A DNA stretch of 64,000 bases from Streptomyces venezuelae ATCC 10712 (lineage in GTDB: Bacteria > Actinomycetota > Actinomycetes > Streptomycetales > Streptomycetaceae): NCBI RefSeq assembly GCF_008639165.1, contig NZ_CP029197.1:5894001-5958000 (forward strand), in the 5' to 3' direction. Positions 32,712 to 41,530 of the stretch are shown piece after piece; the first letter of the stretch is position 1, and every line of letters starts with the position of its first letter. The notes under the pieces were generated by a model. The model saw only the letters and a program-made list of their open reading frames with translations. It was not told the DNA's origin and did no database searches. The position numbers and the translations under genes were made by a program.

Positions 32712-33881
32712 TCCGCGCAAGCCGGCGCTGAAGGCTTGCCGCCCGGGCCTCGGAGGTCGGCTGCTGGGGCACGGCGGCCGCCGGGCTCGGGCGGCCGAGG
32801 GTTCGCGTCGTGAGTTCGCGGCACGGGCGGCCGCCACCGGCCTGCGGCCGCGTAGGCCAAGGGCCTGCGCCGTGGGTTCGTGGCACGGGCGGCCGCCACC
32901 AGCCTGCGGCCGCGTAGGCCAAGGGCCTGCGTCGTGAGTCGGCGGCTCGGGCCCGCGCCACCGGCGGCCACCCACCCCCGGCCTGCGGCGGCGTCAGCCG
33001 ACGGCCCGCGCCGTGAGTTCGTGGCGCGGGCTCGCGCCACTGGCCTGTGGCCGCCTCGGGCCTGCGGCTGCGTCGGCCGAGTGCCAGCGCCGGGAGTTCG
33101 CGGCACGGGCCGCGCCACTGGCCTGTGGCCGGCGCCGGCCTGCGGCCCGCGCCGTGAGTCCGCGACACGGGCTCACGCCACCGGCTTGCGGCCGCGTCGG
33201 CCGACGACCCGCGCCACTGGCCTGTAACCGCTCCCGGCCTGCGGCCGTGTCGGCCGAGGGCCTGCGCCGTGGGTTCGGGGCGCGGGCGGCCACCCCCGGC
33301 CTGCGGCCGCGTCGGCGGACGCCTGCGTTGCGAGTCGGCGGCTCGGGCCCGTGCCACTGGCCTGTGGCCGCTTCCCGCCTGCGGCCGCGTCGGCCGTGGG
33401 CCTGCGCCGCGAGTTCGCGGCAAGGGCCGCGCCACCGGTCGCCATCCCCAGCCTGCGGCCGCGTCGGCCGATGGCCTGCGTCGTGAGTTCGTGGCGCGGG
33501 CTCGCGCCACTGGCCTGTGGCCGCCTCGGGCCTGCGGCTGCGTCGTCCGAGGGCCAGCGCCGGGAGTTCGCGGCACGGACCCGCGCCACTGGCCTGTGGC
33601 CCTCGCCGGCCTGCGGCCCGCGCCGTGAGTCCGCGACACGGGCTCACGCCACCGGCGGCCACTCCCGGCCTGCGGCCGCGTCGGCCGTCGGCCCGCTGCG
33701 TGAGTTCGCGGCTCGGGCTCGCGCCACCGGGGCCACCAGCGGCCCGCGGCCCCGGTGGCTTGAAGGCCGCGCCATCGGCCCGCGGGGCCCCCGCCGCCCG
33801 CCCCGCCCCCCGGCGGCCCGTCGTCGACCCGCGTACCGGGGAGCCCGGCCCCCCGACGGCGGGCGCAGTAGGCTGCGGATC
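32712..33881. repeat. Approximately 1-kb degenerate tandem-repeat intergenic region
   Basis: From about 32,790 to 33,765 there are about 13 degenerate copies of a unit built around GCCTGCGGCCGCGTCGGCC followed by a GAGTTCGCGGCACGGGC-like half. Successive copies are about 60 or 79 bp apart; the longer form carries an extra ACTGGCCTGTGGCCG block. A segment at about 33,013-33,106 recurs nearly intact at about 33,483-33,587. Several reading frames stay open through it on both strands, but they translate to Arg/Ala/Pro repeats without ribosome sites, so I treat the region as non-coding. Confidence 0.85.
33869..33874 (+). promoter_or_regulatory. Putative -10 element, leaderless
   Basis: TAGGCT ends 7 nt before the ATG of the dioxygenase-like gene. 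Confidence 0.4.
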
Positions 33882-34619
33882 ATGCTTGTCGCCGCAGCCG
33901 TCTGTCCCAGTCCGCCGCTCCTCGTGCCCGAGGTCGCGACCGGCGCCGCCCCCGAGCTGGACGCCGCGCGGGCGGCCTGCCTGGACGCCGTCGGGCTGCT
34001 CGCTGCGGCCCGCCCCGACCGGCTGTACGTCGTGGGGCCGGCGCCCGAGGGCGCCCACGGTGTCTATCCCGCCGGTTCGGCCGGCTCCTTCGAGGGATTC
34101 GGCGTCGACCTCTCCGTACGGCTCGGCGACGACGCCTCGAAGGACGAACGCCCCGACGGGCGCCCCGCGGAGGACCGGCCGCTCCCGGCGTCCCTCGCGG
34201 TCGCCGCATGGCTGCTCGGCCGCGCCGCCTGGGCCGACGCCCCGATCGAGGGCCTCGGCGTCGACGGGGCGGCGACGCCCGACGTCTGCGCGGGCCTCGG
34301 CCGGGGCCTCGCCGAGGCCGCCGACCGCGTCGCCCTCCTGGTCATGGGCGACGGCAGCGCCTGCCGGACCGTGAAGGCCCCCGGCTACCTGGACGAACGG
34401 GCCGAGGGCTTCGACGCGGCGGCCGCCCGCGCGCTGGGCACGGCCGACGCGGCCGCGCTGCTCGCCCTGGACCCGGAGCTCGCGTTCGAGCTGAAGGTGG
34501 CGGGGCGCGCCCCGTGGCAGGTCCTCGCGGGCGCGGCCGAGGGTGCGGGACTCGACGGCCGACTGCTCTTCGAGGACGCCCCGTACGGCGTGGGGTACTT
34601 CGTCGCGGCCTGGTCCTGA
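33882..34619 (+). CDS. Class III extradiol dioxygenase subunit B-like protein
   Basis: 245 aa, Ala-rich. The start MLVAAAVCPSPPLLVPEV and the later LLVMGDGSACRT resemble the uncharacterised LigB-like proteins found between miaB and miaA in many actinobacteria (the Rv2728c position in Mycobacterium). Histidines that would bind iron in true dioxygenases are not evident, so it is probably not a functional ring-cleavage enzyme. The ATG is preceded by a -10-like hexamer rather than a ribosome site. Conserved position suggests a housekeeping role, unknown. Confidence 0.8.
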   Translation: MLVAAAVCPSPPLLVPEVATGAAPELDAARAACLDAVGLLAAARPDRLYVVGPAPEGAHGVYPAGSAGSFEGFGVDLSVRLGDDASKDERPDGRPAEDRPLPASLAVAAWLLGRAAWADAPIEGLGVDGAATPDVCAGLGRGLAEAADRVALLVMGDGSACRTVKAPGYLDERAEGFDAAAARALGTADAAALLALDPELAFELKVAGRAPWQVLAGAAEGAGLDGRLLFEDAPYGVGYFVAAWS

Positions 34620-34667
34620 GCGCACGAGACACCGGATCGACAGACCGACGGACCGACGGACCGAGAA

Positions 34668-34710
34668 CGGCGGACGGCCGCGGAGCGTGATGCTCCGCGG
34701 CCGTCCGCCG
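34668..34710. terminator. Bidirectional terminator, 19-bp perfect stem
   Basis: CGGCGGACGGCCGCGGAGC, loop GTGAT, exact complement, between the dioxygenase-like gene and the convergent antitoxin-like gene. Confidence 0.85.
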
Positions 34711-34740
34711 TGCGGAGGGACTGCCGGGTGACGCCGGACG

Positions 34741-35073
34741 TCAGACGGTCGGCGGCGGAGTCGTACCACCGCTCCCCGGGGTGCCGGTGCCAGGCGCACC
34801 GGTGCCGGGCGTGCCGGTGCCCGGCGTGCCGCTCCCCGGCGTGCCGGTGCCGGGCGTGCCGTCGTCCTTGTGACCGATCCGGTCCAGCGCGTCCTTCGCC
34901 TTGTCCGTACCGGAATGGATCTTGTCGCTGTACTTGCCCTTGGTCTTCTCGTCGACCAGCCTCGCGGCCTTGTCGATGCCGTGGTCGATCTTGTCCCCGT
35001 GCTGCTGCGCGAGGTCGGCCACCTTGTCCTTGGCCGGGGCGAGCTTTGCCTTCAGCGAATCCAGGAGACCCAT
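34741..35073 (-). CDS. Antitoxin-like (Rv0909/MT0933 family) protein with Gly-Thr-Pro repeat tail
   Basis: 110 aa. The first about 70 residues (MGLLDSLKAKLAPAKDKVAD ... HGDKIDHGIDKAA) match the small Lys-rich helical family annotated as antitoxin Rv0909-like. The C-terminal 40 residues are GTPGT/GTPGS pentapeptide repeats encoded by a 15-bp repeat. No toxin gene is adjacent; the neighbouring minus-strand gene encodes an acidic protein without toxin features. The antitoxin label is a family annotation, not a demonstrated role here. Confidence 0.75.
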   Translation of the reverse strand: MGLLDSLKAKLAPAKDKVADLAQQHGDKIDHGIDKAARLVDEKTKGKYSDKIHSGTDKAKDALDRIGHKDDGTPGTGTPGSGTPGTGTPGTGAPGTGTPGSGGTTPPPTV

Positions 35074-35125
35074 GGGGCACCTTCCCTCCGCGAACCCCGG
35101 AGGGTCCGTGTCCGTGTGCTGCTGC

Positions 35126-35509
35126 CTACGTGCGGGCGCCTTCGCCCGCCTCGTTGTCCGCGGCGGCGTCGGCCGACTGCTGCTTCGGGATCTCCACGGT
35201 CTCCGTGGCGACCGCTCCGGCCACCGCCTCGTCCGTGTCGACCGCGTCGACGCCGTCCGCTTCCTCGTCCTCCACACCGTCAACGCTCGGGGCCCCGGCC
35301 GTGCTCCCGGTCGGCTCCGCCGCCCCGTCGCCGTCGGCCACCTCGGCCGCCGCCGCGGACTCGGTCACGGCCTCCGGGGCGTCCGCCGCGGCCTCGCCGT
35401 CGCCCTCGGCCGGAACGGCGTCCGGAGCGACGGCCCCGGTCTCCTCCGCAGAGGCCGTGGCCGCGACCGCATCCTTCTTCTTCCGGCGAAACACTGCAAA
35501 AACGCCCAT
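35126..35509 (-). CDS. Acidic hypothetical protein
   Basis: 127 aa. A short basic start (MGVFAVFRRKKKDA) is followed by an Ala/Glu/Asp-rich, low-complexity, probably disordered chain. The ATG chosen has GGAG 5 nt upstream; a GTG two codons earlier would put the site inside the gene. It lies 52 bp upstream of the antitoxin-like gene on the same strand and is divergent from miaA. I recognise no function. Confidence 0.6.
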   Translation of the reverse strand: MGVFAVFRRKKKDAVAATASAEETGAVAPDAVPAEGDGEAAADAPEAVTESAAAAEVADGDGAAEPTGSTAGAPSVDGVEDEEADGVDAVDTDEAVAGAVATETVEIPKQQSADAAADNEAGEGART

Positions 35510-35648
35510 ATTCACTCCATAGCGTACTCGGATGGGAGGGATTCCGTAGCGATCGACGGCCGGAACCTCGCAACAGGCAACGAAGCCGGATGAGCCCCGT
35601 CACGTAGCTCATTCGGGGACGGGCCCGGAGGTTTGCGAGACTGGGACA

Positions 35649-36587
35649 GTGAGAAGCGCAGCTCCCGCCCCGCGGGTCATCGCCGTCGTCGGCCCCACGG
35701 CAGCCGGAAAGTCCGATCTGGGTGTATTCCTGGCCCAGCAGCTCGGGGGCGAGGTCGTCAACGCGGACTCGATGCAGCTCTACCGGGGGATGGACATCGG
35801 GACCGCCAAACTGACGCCGGAGGAGCGCGGCGGCGTCCCCCATCACCTCCTCGACATCTGGGACGTGACGGAGGCCGCCAGCGTCGCCGAGTACCAGCGG
35901 CTCGCCCGCGCCGAGATCGACCGGCTGCTCGCGGCGGGCCGCACCCCCGTCCTCGTGGGCGGCTCCGGCCTGTACGTACGAGGGGCCGTCGACGCCCTCG
36001 AGTTCCCCGGCACCGACCCCGCCGTACGGGCCCGCCTGGAGGCCGAGCTCGAAGAGCGCGGCTCCGGTGTCCTGCACGCGCGCCTCACCGAGGCCGACCC
36101 CGAGGCGGCCCGCGCGATCCTGCCCAGCAACGGCCGCCGGATCGTCCGCGCCCTCGAGGTGATCGAGATCACCGGCAAGCCGTTCACCGCGAACCTGCCC
36201 GGTCCCGACTCCGTCTACGACACCGTGCAGATCGGTGTCGACGTCGCCCGCCCCGAGCTCGACGAGCGCATCGCCACCCGGGTGGACCGGATGTGGGAGG
36301 CGGGCCTCGTCGACGAGGTGCGCACCCTTGAGGCCCAGGGCCTGCGCGAGGGGCGCACGGCGGCCCGGGCCCTCGGCTACCAGCAGGTCCTCGCGGCGCT
36401 CGCGGGGGAGTGCACGGAGGACGAGGCGCGCGCCGAGACGGTACGCGCCACCAAGCGCTTCGCCCGGCGCCAGGACTCGTGGTTCCGCCGCGACCCGCGC
36501 GTCCACTGGCTGAGCGGAGCCGTCGATCACCGGGGGGAACTCCCGGGAGAGGCGCTCGCGTTGGTCGAACGAGCGGTTACAGCCTGA
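35649..36587 (+). CDS. miaA: tRNA dimethylallyltransferase
   Basis: 312 aa enzyme that prenylates A37 of tRNAs, the step before MiaB. P-loop VGPTAAGKSDLG, NADSMQLYRGMDIGTAK, PHHLLD and LVGGSGLYVRG motifs are all intact, and the C-terminal RFARRQDSWFRRD segment is present. GTG start just before RSAAPAPRV; no strong ribosome site, so leaderless initiation is possible here too. Confidence 0.96.
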   Translation: MRSAAPAPRVIAVVGPTAAGKSDLGVFLAQQLGGEVVNADSMQLYRGMDIGTAKLTPEERGGVPHHLLDIWDVTEAASVAEYQRLARAEIDRLLAAGRTPVLVGGSGLYVRGAVDALEFPGTDPAVRARLEAELEERGSGVLHARLTEADPEAARAILPSNGRRIVRALEVIEITGKPFTANLPGPDSVYDTVQIGVDVARPELDERIATRVDRMWEAGLVDEVRTLEAQGLREGRTAARALGYQQVLAALAGECTEDEARAETVRATKRFARRQDSWFRRDPRVHWLSGAVDHRGELPGEALALVERAVTA

Positions 36588-36695
36588 TCACGTGATGGCA
36601 TCGGGACGCACTGCCCGTCATTTCGGCGGTCAGGAGCGTGCCATCATCGAGCATCGATCGACCAAGTGATGTCCGAGTGGGGAGGGCGCGTGGCG

Positions 36696-37208
36696 ATGGA
36701 GGCCGGCCCTCGCGACAGAGAACAGCACGAATCGGCGCTCGGTGACCCGACGGGTGACACACCCGGAGGTCCGGGCGGACCGACCCGCGACGACCTTCCG
36801 GTCGCCACCCCGGGGCTGACCCCGGACGGCCCCGACGACGCGGTGGGCACCGCCGTCGAGGTGGACGCCGACGAGGTCGAGGTCGAACTCCGTCCCCAGC
36901 GACGGCTGCGGATCTGGCAGCTCGCCCCGATCGTCGGGCTCGCGGCCGTCGGCTCGCTGATGTTCGCCTTCCCGCTCGCCTTCGGCTCGGGGGACGGCGG
37001 CGCCGTCCTCGCCATGCTGGGGCTGCTGATCAGCTTCTGCGCGGCGGGCTGGGGCATGATGGCCGCCCGCAAGGTCGGCTACACGTGGCCGGGTCTCCCG
37101 CAGCGGGGCTCGGGCGAGCGCCCGAACTGGCGGTACCTCGCGCTGTACATGACAACGATCGCAGCCCTGGTGGCCCTCGCGGTCTGGCGCGTCGCCCGCC
37201 TGCGCTGA
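36696..37208 (+). CDS. Small membrane protein of unknown function
   Basis: 170 aa. A hydrophilic Pro/Asp-rich N-terminus of about 70 residues, then three hydrophobic segments (WQLAPIVGLAAVGSLMFAF, AVLAMLGLLISFCAAGWGM, YLALYMTTIAALVALAVW). ATG chosen because GGGGAGGG lies 9 nt upstream; earlier in-frame starts are too close to or ahead of that site. It lies between miaA and dapF, a position often filled by an uncharacterised membrane protein in actinobacteria. Confidence 0.75.
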   Translation: MEAGPRDREQHESALGDPTGDTPGGPGGPTRDDLPVATPGLTPDGPDDAVGTAVEVDADEVEVELRPQRRLRIWQLAPIVGLAAVGSLMFAFPLAFGSGDGGAVLAMLGLLISFCAAGWGMMAARKVGYTWPGLPQRGSGERPNWRYLALYMTTIAALVALAVWRVARLR

Positions 37209-37228
37209 CACCGGTTCCCACCGCCTCC

Positions 37229-37371
37229 TCGGGCGGGCGGGTCCGCGTGCGGCTGGTCCCTCGGGCGGGTTCGCGTGCGGCTCGTCCCTCGGGCGGGTCC
37301 GCGTGCGGCTGGTCCCTCGGGCGGGTTCGCGTGCGGCTCGTCCCTCGGGCGGGTCCACGTCCGACCGGTCC
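37229..37371. repeat. 28-bp tandem repeat between the membrane protein gene and dapF
   Basis: Five units of 28 bp (the first has a 4-bp insertion), each opening TCGGGCGGGT. Units alternate between two versions, giving a 56-bp higher-order period. Confidence 0.9.
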
Positions 37372-37425
37372 TCGGACGGATCCGCCGCCCTGTGGACAAC
37401 CGGGCGGCCTGTCGGGGGCACCCCG

Positions 37426-37431
37426 TACAGT
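37426..37431 (+). promoter_or_regulatory. Putative -10 element of a leaderless dapF transcript
   Basis: TACAGT ends 7 nt before the dapF GTG. Confidence 0.4.
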
Positions 37432-37438
37432 TGATCTC

Positions 37439-38308
37439 GTGACCAGCGCGCAGACCTCGCCCCTCCCCTTCCTCAAGGGCCACGGCACCGAGAACGACTT
37501 CGTGATCGTCCCCGACGCGGAGAACGCCGTCGACCTGCCCCCCGCCGTCGTCGCGCGGCTCTGCGACCGCAGGGCCGGCATCGGCGGCGACGGTCTGCTG
37601 CACGTCGTGCGCAGCGCCGCCCACCCCGAGGCGCGGCACATGGCCGACGAGGCCGAGTGGTTCATGGACTACCGCAACGCCGACGGCTCGGTCGCCGAGA
37701 TGTGCGGGAACGGCGTCCGGGTCTTCGCCCGCTATCTGGAGCACGCCGGGCACGTCACCGCCGGCCGTCTCGCCGTCGCCACCCGCGGCGGGGTCAAGCA
37801 CGTCCACCTCGACAAGGACGGCTCCGTCACCGTCGCCATGGGCCGCGCGGTGCTCGCCGAGGCCGGCGTCACCGTCACCGTCGACGGCCGCAGCTGGCCC
37901 GCGCGCAACGTGAACATGGGCAATCCGCACGCGGTCGCCTTCGTCGAGGACCTCGACCACGCGGGCAACCTGTTCACCGAGCCGCCCTACGAGCCCGCCG
38001 CGGTCTACCCGGACGGGGTCAACATCGAGTTCGTCGCCGACCGGGGCCCCCGTCACGTCGCCATGCGGGTGCACGAGCGGGGCGCGGCCGAGACCCGTTC
38101 CTGCGGCACCGGCGCGTGCGCCGTGGCCGTCGCCACCGCCCGCCGGGACGGCGCCGACCCCGCGGAGACCGGCACCCCCGTCACGTACACCGTCGACGTG
38201 CTCGGCGGGACGCTGGTCATCACCGAGCACCCCGACGGGCAGATCGACATGACGGGTCCCGCCGTGATCGTCGCGGAGGGCACCGTCGACCCGGCCTGGC
38301 TCGGCTGA
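37439..38308 (+). CDS. dapF: Diaminopimelate epimerase
   Basis: 289 aa cofactor-free epimerase converting LL- to meso-diaminopimelate for lysine and peptidoglycan. The two catalytic cysteines are in EMCGNGVRVF and ETRSCGTGACAV; GHGTENDFVIV opens the first half. The GTG start was chosen because the residues before it are encoded by the 28-bp repeat and do not belong to the family. No ribosome site, but a -10-like hexamer 7 nt upstream. Confidence 0.95.
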   Translation: MTSAQTSPLPFLKGHGTENDFVIVPDAENAVDLPPAVVARLCDRRAGIGGDGLLHVVRSAAHPEARHMADEAEWFMDYRNADGSVAEMCGNGVRVFARYLEHAGHVTAGRLAVATRGGVKHVHLDKDGSVTVAMGRAVLAEAGVTVTVDGRSWPARNVNMGNPHAVAFVEDLDHAGNLFTEPPYEPAAVYPDGVNIEFVADRGPRHVAMRVHERGAAETRSCGTGACAVAVATARRDGADPAETGTPVTYTVDVLGGTLVITEHPDGQIDMTGPAVIVAEGTVDPAWLG

Positions 38309-38508
38309 CGCGGACGGCCCCCGACAGGGGGCTCCGCGCAGCGGAAAATCGAAACAGTCAACGACTGATTTGTCGCTCGAATGGGTGATCCGATTCACGC
38401 TGAGCGAGAGCGCGACTGCGCCACGTGGTGGGCTCGGTAGCATCAAGCACCGGCCCCCCGGGCACGCCTGGCCCGCCCACCGCCGGTCGACGTTGCCGGA
38501 GGTGCCCC

Positions 38509-40923
38509 ATGAGCGCAGAGGCCACCAATCCCGTGGGCGCGGCGGAAGCCGCCGACACCGATGTGACCGTCCGCAGACGCGGACGCGCCCGGATCGACCT
38601 GCGCCGGCTGGGCCGGGCGGCCCTGCTCGGCGCCACCGCGGGACCGGCGCCCCGTGACCGACTGCCGGACGCCATCAGCCATGTGGCCGAGGCGCACCGC
38701 GCCCACCATCCCGAGGCCGACCTCTCGGTGCTGCGCCGGGCGTACGTCCTCGCCGAGTCCTCGCACCGCGGCCAGTTCCGCAAGAGCGGCGAGCCGTACA
38801 TCACCCATCCGCTCGCGGTGACCCTCATCCTCGCCGAACTCGGCGCGGAGACCACCACTTTGACCGCCTCCCTCCTCCACGACACCGTCGAGGACACCGA
38901 GGTGACGCTCGATCAGGTGCGCCGGGAGTTCGGCGACGAGGTCGCCTACCTCGTCGACGGCGTCACCAAGGTCGAGAAGATCGACTACGGCGCCGCGGCC
39001 GAGCCCGAGACCTTCCGCAAGATGCTCGTCGCCACCGGCAACGACGTCCGGGTGATGTCGATCAAACTCGCCGACCGGCTGCACAACATGCGCACCCTCG
39101 GCGTGATGCGGCCGGAGAAACAGGCGCGGATCGCCAAGGTCACCCGCGACGTCCTCATCCCGCTCGCCGAGCGGCTCGGCGTGCAGGCCCTCAAGACGGA
39201 GCTGGAGGACCTCGTCTTCGCGATCCTCCACCCGGAGGAGTACGAGACCACCCGCGCCCTGATCGCGGGCAACCCGCAGGCGAGCGACGCGCTCGGCGCG
39301 GTCGCCGAGCAGGTGGCGACGGTCCTGCGTGAGGCGGACATCGGCGCCGAAGTCCTCGTCAGGCCACGGCACTTCGTCTCCGTCCACCGGGTCAGGCTCA
39401 AGCGGGGCGAGCTGCGCGGCTGCGACTTCGGCCGGCTGCTCGTCCTGGTCGCGGAGGACGCCGACTGTTACGCGGTCCTCGGCGAGCTGCACACCTGCTT
39501 CACCCCGGTGATCTCCGAGTTCAAGGACTTCATCGCGGCGCCCAAGTTCAACCTGTACCAGTCCCTGCACACCGCGATCGCGGCCCCGGACGGAGCCGTG
39601 GCCGAGGTCCTCATCCGCACCCACCGGATGCACACGGTCGCGGAGGCCGGCGTCGTCGCGCTCGGCAACCCGCACGTGGGGCAGGAGCCGGCCGCCGCCC
39701 CCGGCGACCTCGCGGACGGGGACGGCGGCGCCGCCGTGGCCCCGCAGGCGCACGCCTTCCGCCCCGAGACCACGTCGAGGCCCGGGGCCTCATCCAGGGC
39801 CGGATCCTCCACCCGACCCGGGGCCTCCTCCCGGGCCGAGGCCTCCTCCCGCCCGGGAACCTCCGACCGGTCCGGGACCACCGATCGCCGCCCCGGCGCC
39901 GACGCGTCACCCGGCGCCGACGCGTCACCCGGCGCCGACGCGTCACGCGACGCCGCCGCGTCCCCCGCCGAGGACGGCGAGCGCGTCGACCCCACCCGCC
40001 CCGGCTGGCTCTCCCGGCTGCTCGACTGGCAGCAGGCGGCCCCCGACCCGGACACGTTCTGGACCTCGCTCCGCGCGGACCTCGCCGAGGACGACGAGAT
40101 CACCGTGTTCCGCGCCGACGGCGGAACGCTCGGCCTGCCCGCCGGAGCCAGCTGCGTCGACGCGGCGTACGCCCAGCACGGCGAGGCCGCCCACGGCTGC
40201 CTCGGCGCCCGCGTCAACGGCCGCCTCACCCCCCTGAGCACCGTCCTCGGCGACGGGGACACCGTCCAGCTGCTGCTGGCCCAGGACACCGTGTCCGGGC
40301 CGTCCCCGGAGTGGCTCGACCACGCCCGTACCCCGGCCGCTCGGATCGCCATCGACGGCTGGCTCCGGGCCCACCCGGAGAGCACTGCGCCGCCGGCCGA
40401 CACCAGCGCGCCCCGGCCGCAGGCCGACGTCCCCGCCGACCACCGCTCGGGGGCCGAGCTCCACGCCGACCTGGAGGGCGAGCCCCGGGCCGCCGTCCGT
40501 CCGGCCGGCTGCTGCACACCCGTACCGCCGGACAAGATCACCGGGTTCCGGGTGCGCGGGGGCTCTGTCACCGTCCACCGCGCGGGCTGCGCGGCCGTCG
40601 ACACCATGCGCCGGCTGGGCCGTACACCCGTCGCGGTGCGCTGGGGCGACACGGCGCAGGGCAGGGTCACCCTCGTCGCCGAGTCCTTCGGCCGGCCGGG
40701 CCTCCTCGCGGACCTCACCGAGGCCATCGCCGTCGCGGGCGCCGCCGTCGTCTCCGCGACCGTCGAGCCGCCCAGCGAGCAGCGGGTCCGCCACACGTAC
40801 ACCCTCCACCTGCCCGACGTGGGCCGGCTCGCCGCCCTCATGCGGGCCATGCGGGACGTGCCCGGCGTGTACGACGTGAGCCGCGCCCGCCACCGCGCCC
40901 CCTCGGACCCCCGCCGCGCCTGA
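38509..40923 (+). CDS. rshA: RelA/SpoT homologue with a diverged synthetase domain
   Basis: 804 aa (p)ppGpp metabolism protein. The hydrolase domain is intact: HRGQFRKSGEPYITHP, His124-Asp125 in LLHDTVEDT. The synthetase region (about 270-385) is altered: NGYQSLHT reads NLYQSLHT, the DxxAxR core reads CDFGRLLVLV, and the AAHWxYK end is missing, though EVLIRT remains. A low-complexity linker follows (about 420-495), partly an 18-bp repeat, then TGS (about 525-590) and ACT (about 715-795). It sits next to dapF as the second RSH protein does in Streptomyces. I infer a hydrolase or a weak synthetase. Confidence 0.88.
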   Translation: MSAEATNPVGAAEAADTDVTVRRRGRARIDLRRLGRAALLGATAGPAPRDRLPDAISHVAEAHRAHHPEADLSVLRRAYVLAESSHRGQFRKSGEPYITHPLAVTLILAELGAETTTLTASLLHDTVEDTEVTLDQVRREFGDEVAYLVDGVTKVEKIDYGAAAEPETFRKMLVATGNDVRVMSIKLADRLHNMRTLGVMRPEKQARIAKVTRDVLIPLAERLGVQALKTELEDLVFAILHPEEYETTRALIAGNPQASDALGAVAEQVATVLREADIGAEVLVRPRHFVSVHRVRLKRGELRGCDFGRLLVLVAEDADCYAVLGELHTCFTPVISEFKDFIAAPKFNLYQSLHTAIAAPDGAVAEVLIRTHRMHTVAEAGVVALGNPHVGQEPAAAPGDLADGDGGAAVAPQAHAFRPETTSRPGASSRAGSSTRPGASSRAEASSRPGTSDRSGTTDRRPGADASPGADASPGADASRDAAASPAEDGERVDPTRPGWLSRLLDWQQAAPDPDTFWTSLRADLAEDDEITVFRADGGTLGLPAGASCVDAAYAQHGEAAHGCLGARVNGRLTPLSTVLGDGDTVQLLLAQDTVSGPSPEWLDHARTPAARIAIDGWLRAHPESTAPPADTSAPRPQADVPADHRSGAELHADLEGEPRAAVRPAGCCTPVPPDKITGFRVRGGSVTVHRAGCAAVDTMRRLGRTPVAVRWGDTAQGRVTLVAESFGRPGLLADLTEAIAVAGAAVVSATVEPPSEQRVRHTYTLHLPDVGRLAALMRAMRDVPGVYDVSRARHRAPSDPRRA
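39892..39948 (+). repeat. 18-bp in-frame repeat in the rshA linker
   Basis: Three copies of an 18-bp unit containing GACGCGTCACCCGGCGCC, encoding GADASP repeats between the synthetase-like and TGS domains. Confidence 0.85.
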
Positions 40924-41530
40924 GGCCACGGGGACGGGCGCCGGGGCCGGGGCCGGGGCGGACGGGCACCACGGCGACGCACCTGACGGCCGGCGACGCA
41001 CCCGACGACCGGCGACGCACCCGAGGGCCGTACGGGCAGCCGTCGCTCGCCGACGACCGGGCGGGCGGGCCGGCGTCGCACGTGCCCGGGTGCCCCGGCC
41101 AAGCGCCCGACGGCCGTACGGTCAACCGTCGCTCGCCGACGACCGGGCGGGCCGGCTTCGCGCGCGCCCGGGCACCACGGCCGCGCGTCCGACGGTCAGC
41201 CGGTCAGCCGTCGCGCGCCCAATGCCGTACGGTCAGCCGTCGCGCGCGCCCGGGTACCCCGGCCGCGCGTCCGACGGCCGTACGGCCAGCGCCGTCGCGT
41301 GCCCGGTGCCCGTACGGGCCGCCGTCGCGCGCCCCACGCCCCGGGGACAGGCGCTCGCGCCCCCGACAACCCGGCGGACAGTACGCCCCCGCACCCGACC
41401 GCCCGGCCAAGGCCCCCGTCGCGCTCGACGCCCCGTGTGACCCCCTTCGGGTGGCGGGCGAGCGCGTCGCGTGGGGGAGCGGGCGGAGCCCTGGTAGCCG
41501 TAGGGCCAGTCGTCCGGAAAGGCCTGGTCC
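40924..41530. repeat. Repeat-rich intergenic region before the M1 peptidase gene
   Basis: About 600 bp without a credible gene. Between about 41,000 and 41,340 a degenerate unit recurs about six times, recognisable by CCGTACGGTCAGCCGTCGC followed by CGCGCCCGGG-like or CGACGACCGGGCGGGC blocks, at spacings of about 30-85 bp. The rest is plain high-GC sequence. No ribosome sites or family-like translations were seen. Confidence 0.8.

Noticed and set aside
32880..33640. Several repeat-encoded proteins on both strands in the array
   Set aside because: They are Ala/Arg/Pro repeats present in many frames at once and lack ribosome sites.
32790..33765. CRISPR array
   Set aside because: Repeats are degenerate, directly adjoining and GC-rich with no unique spacers of constant length, and no cas genes are present.
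33882..34619. Functional extradiol dioxygenase
   Set aside because: Iron-binding histidines are not evident, and the gene has a conserved place among tRNA-modification genes rather than catabolic ones.
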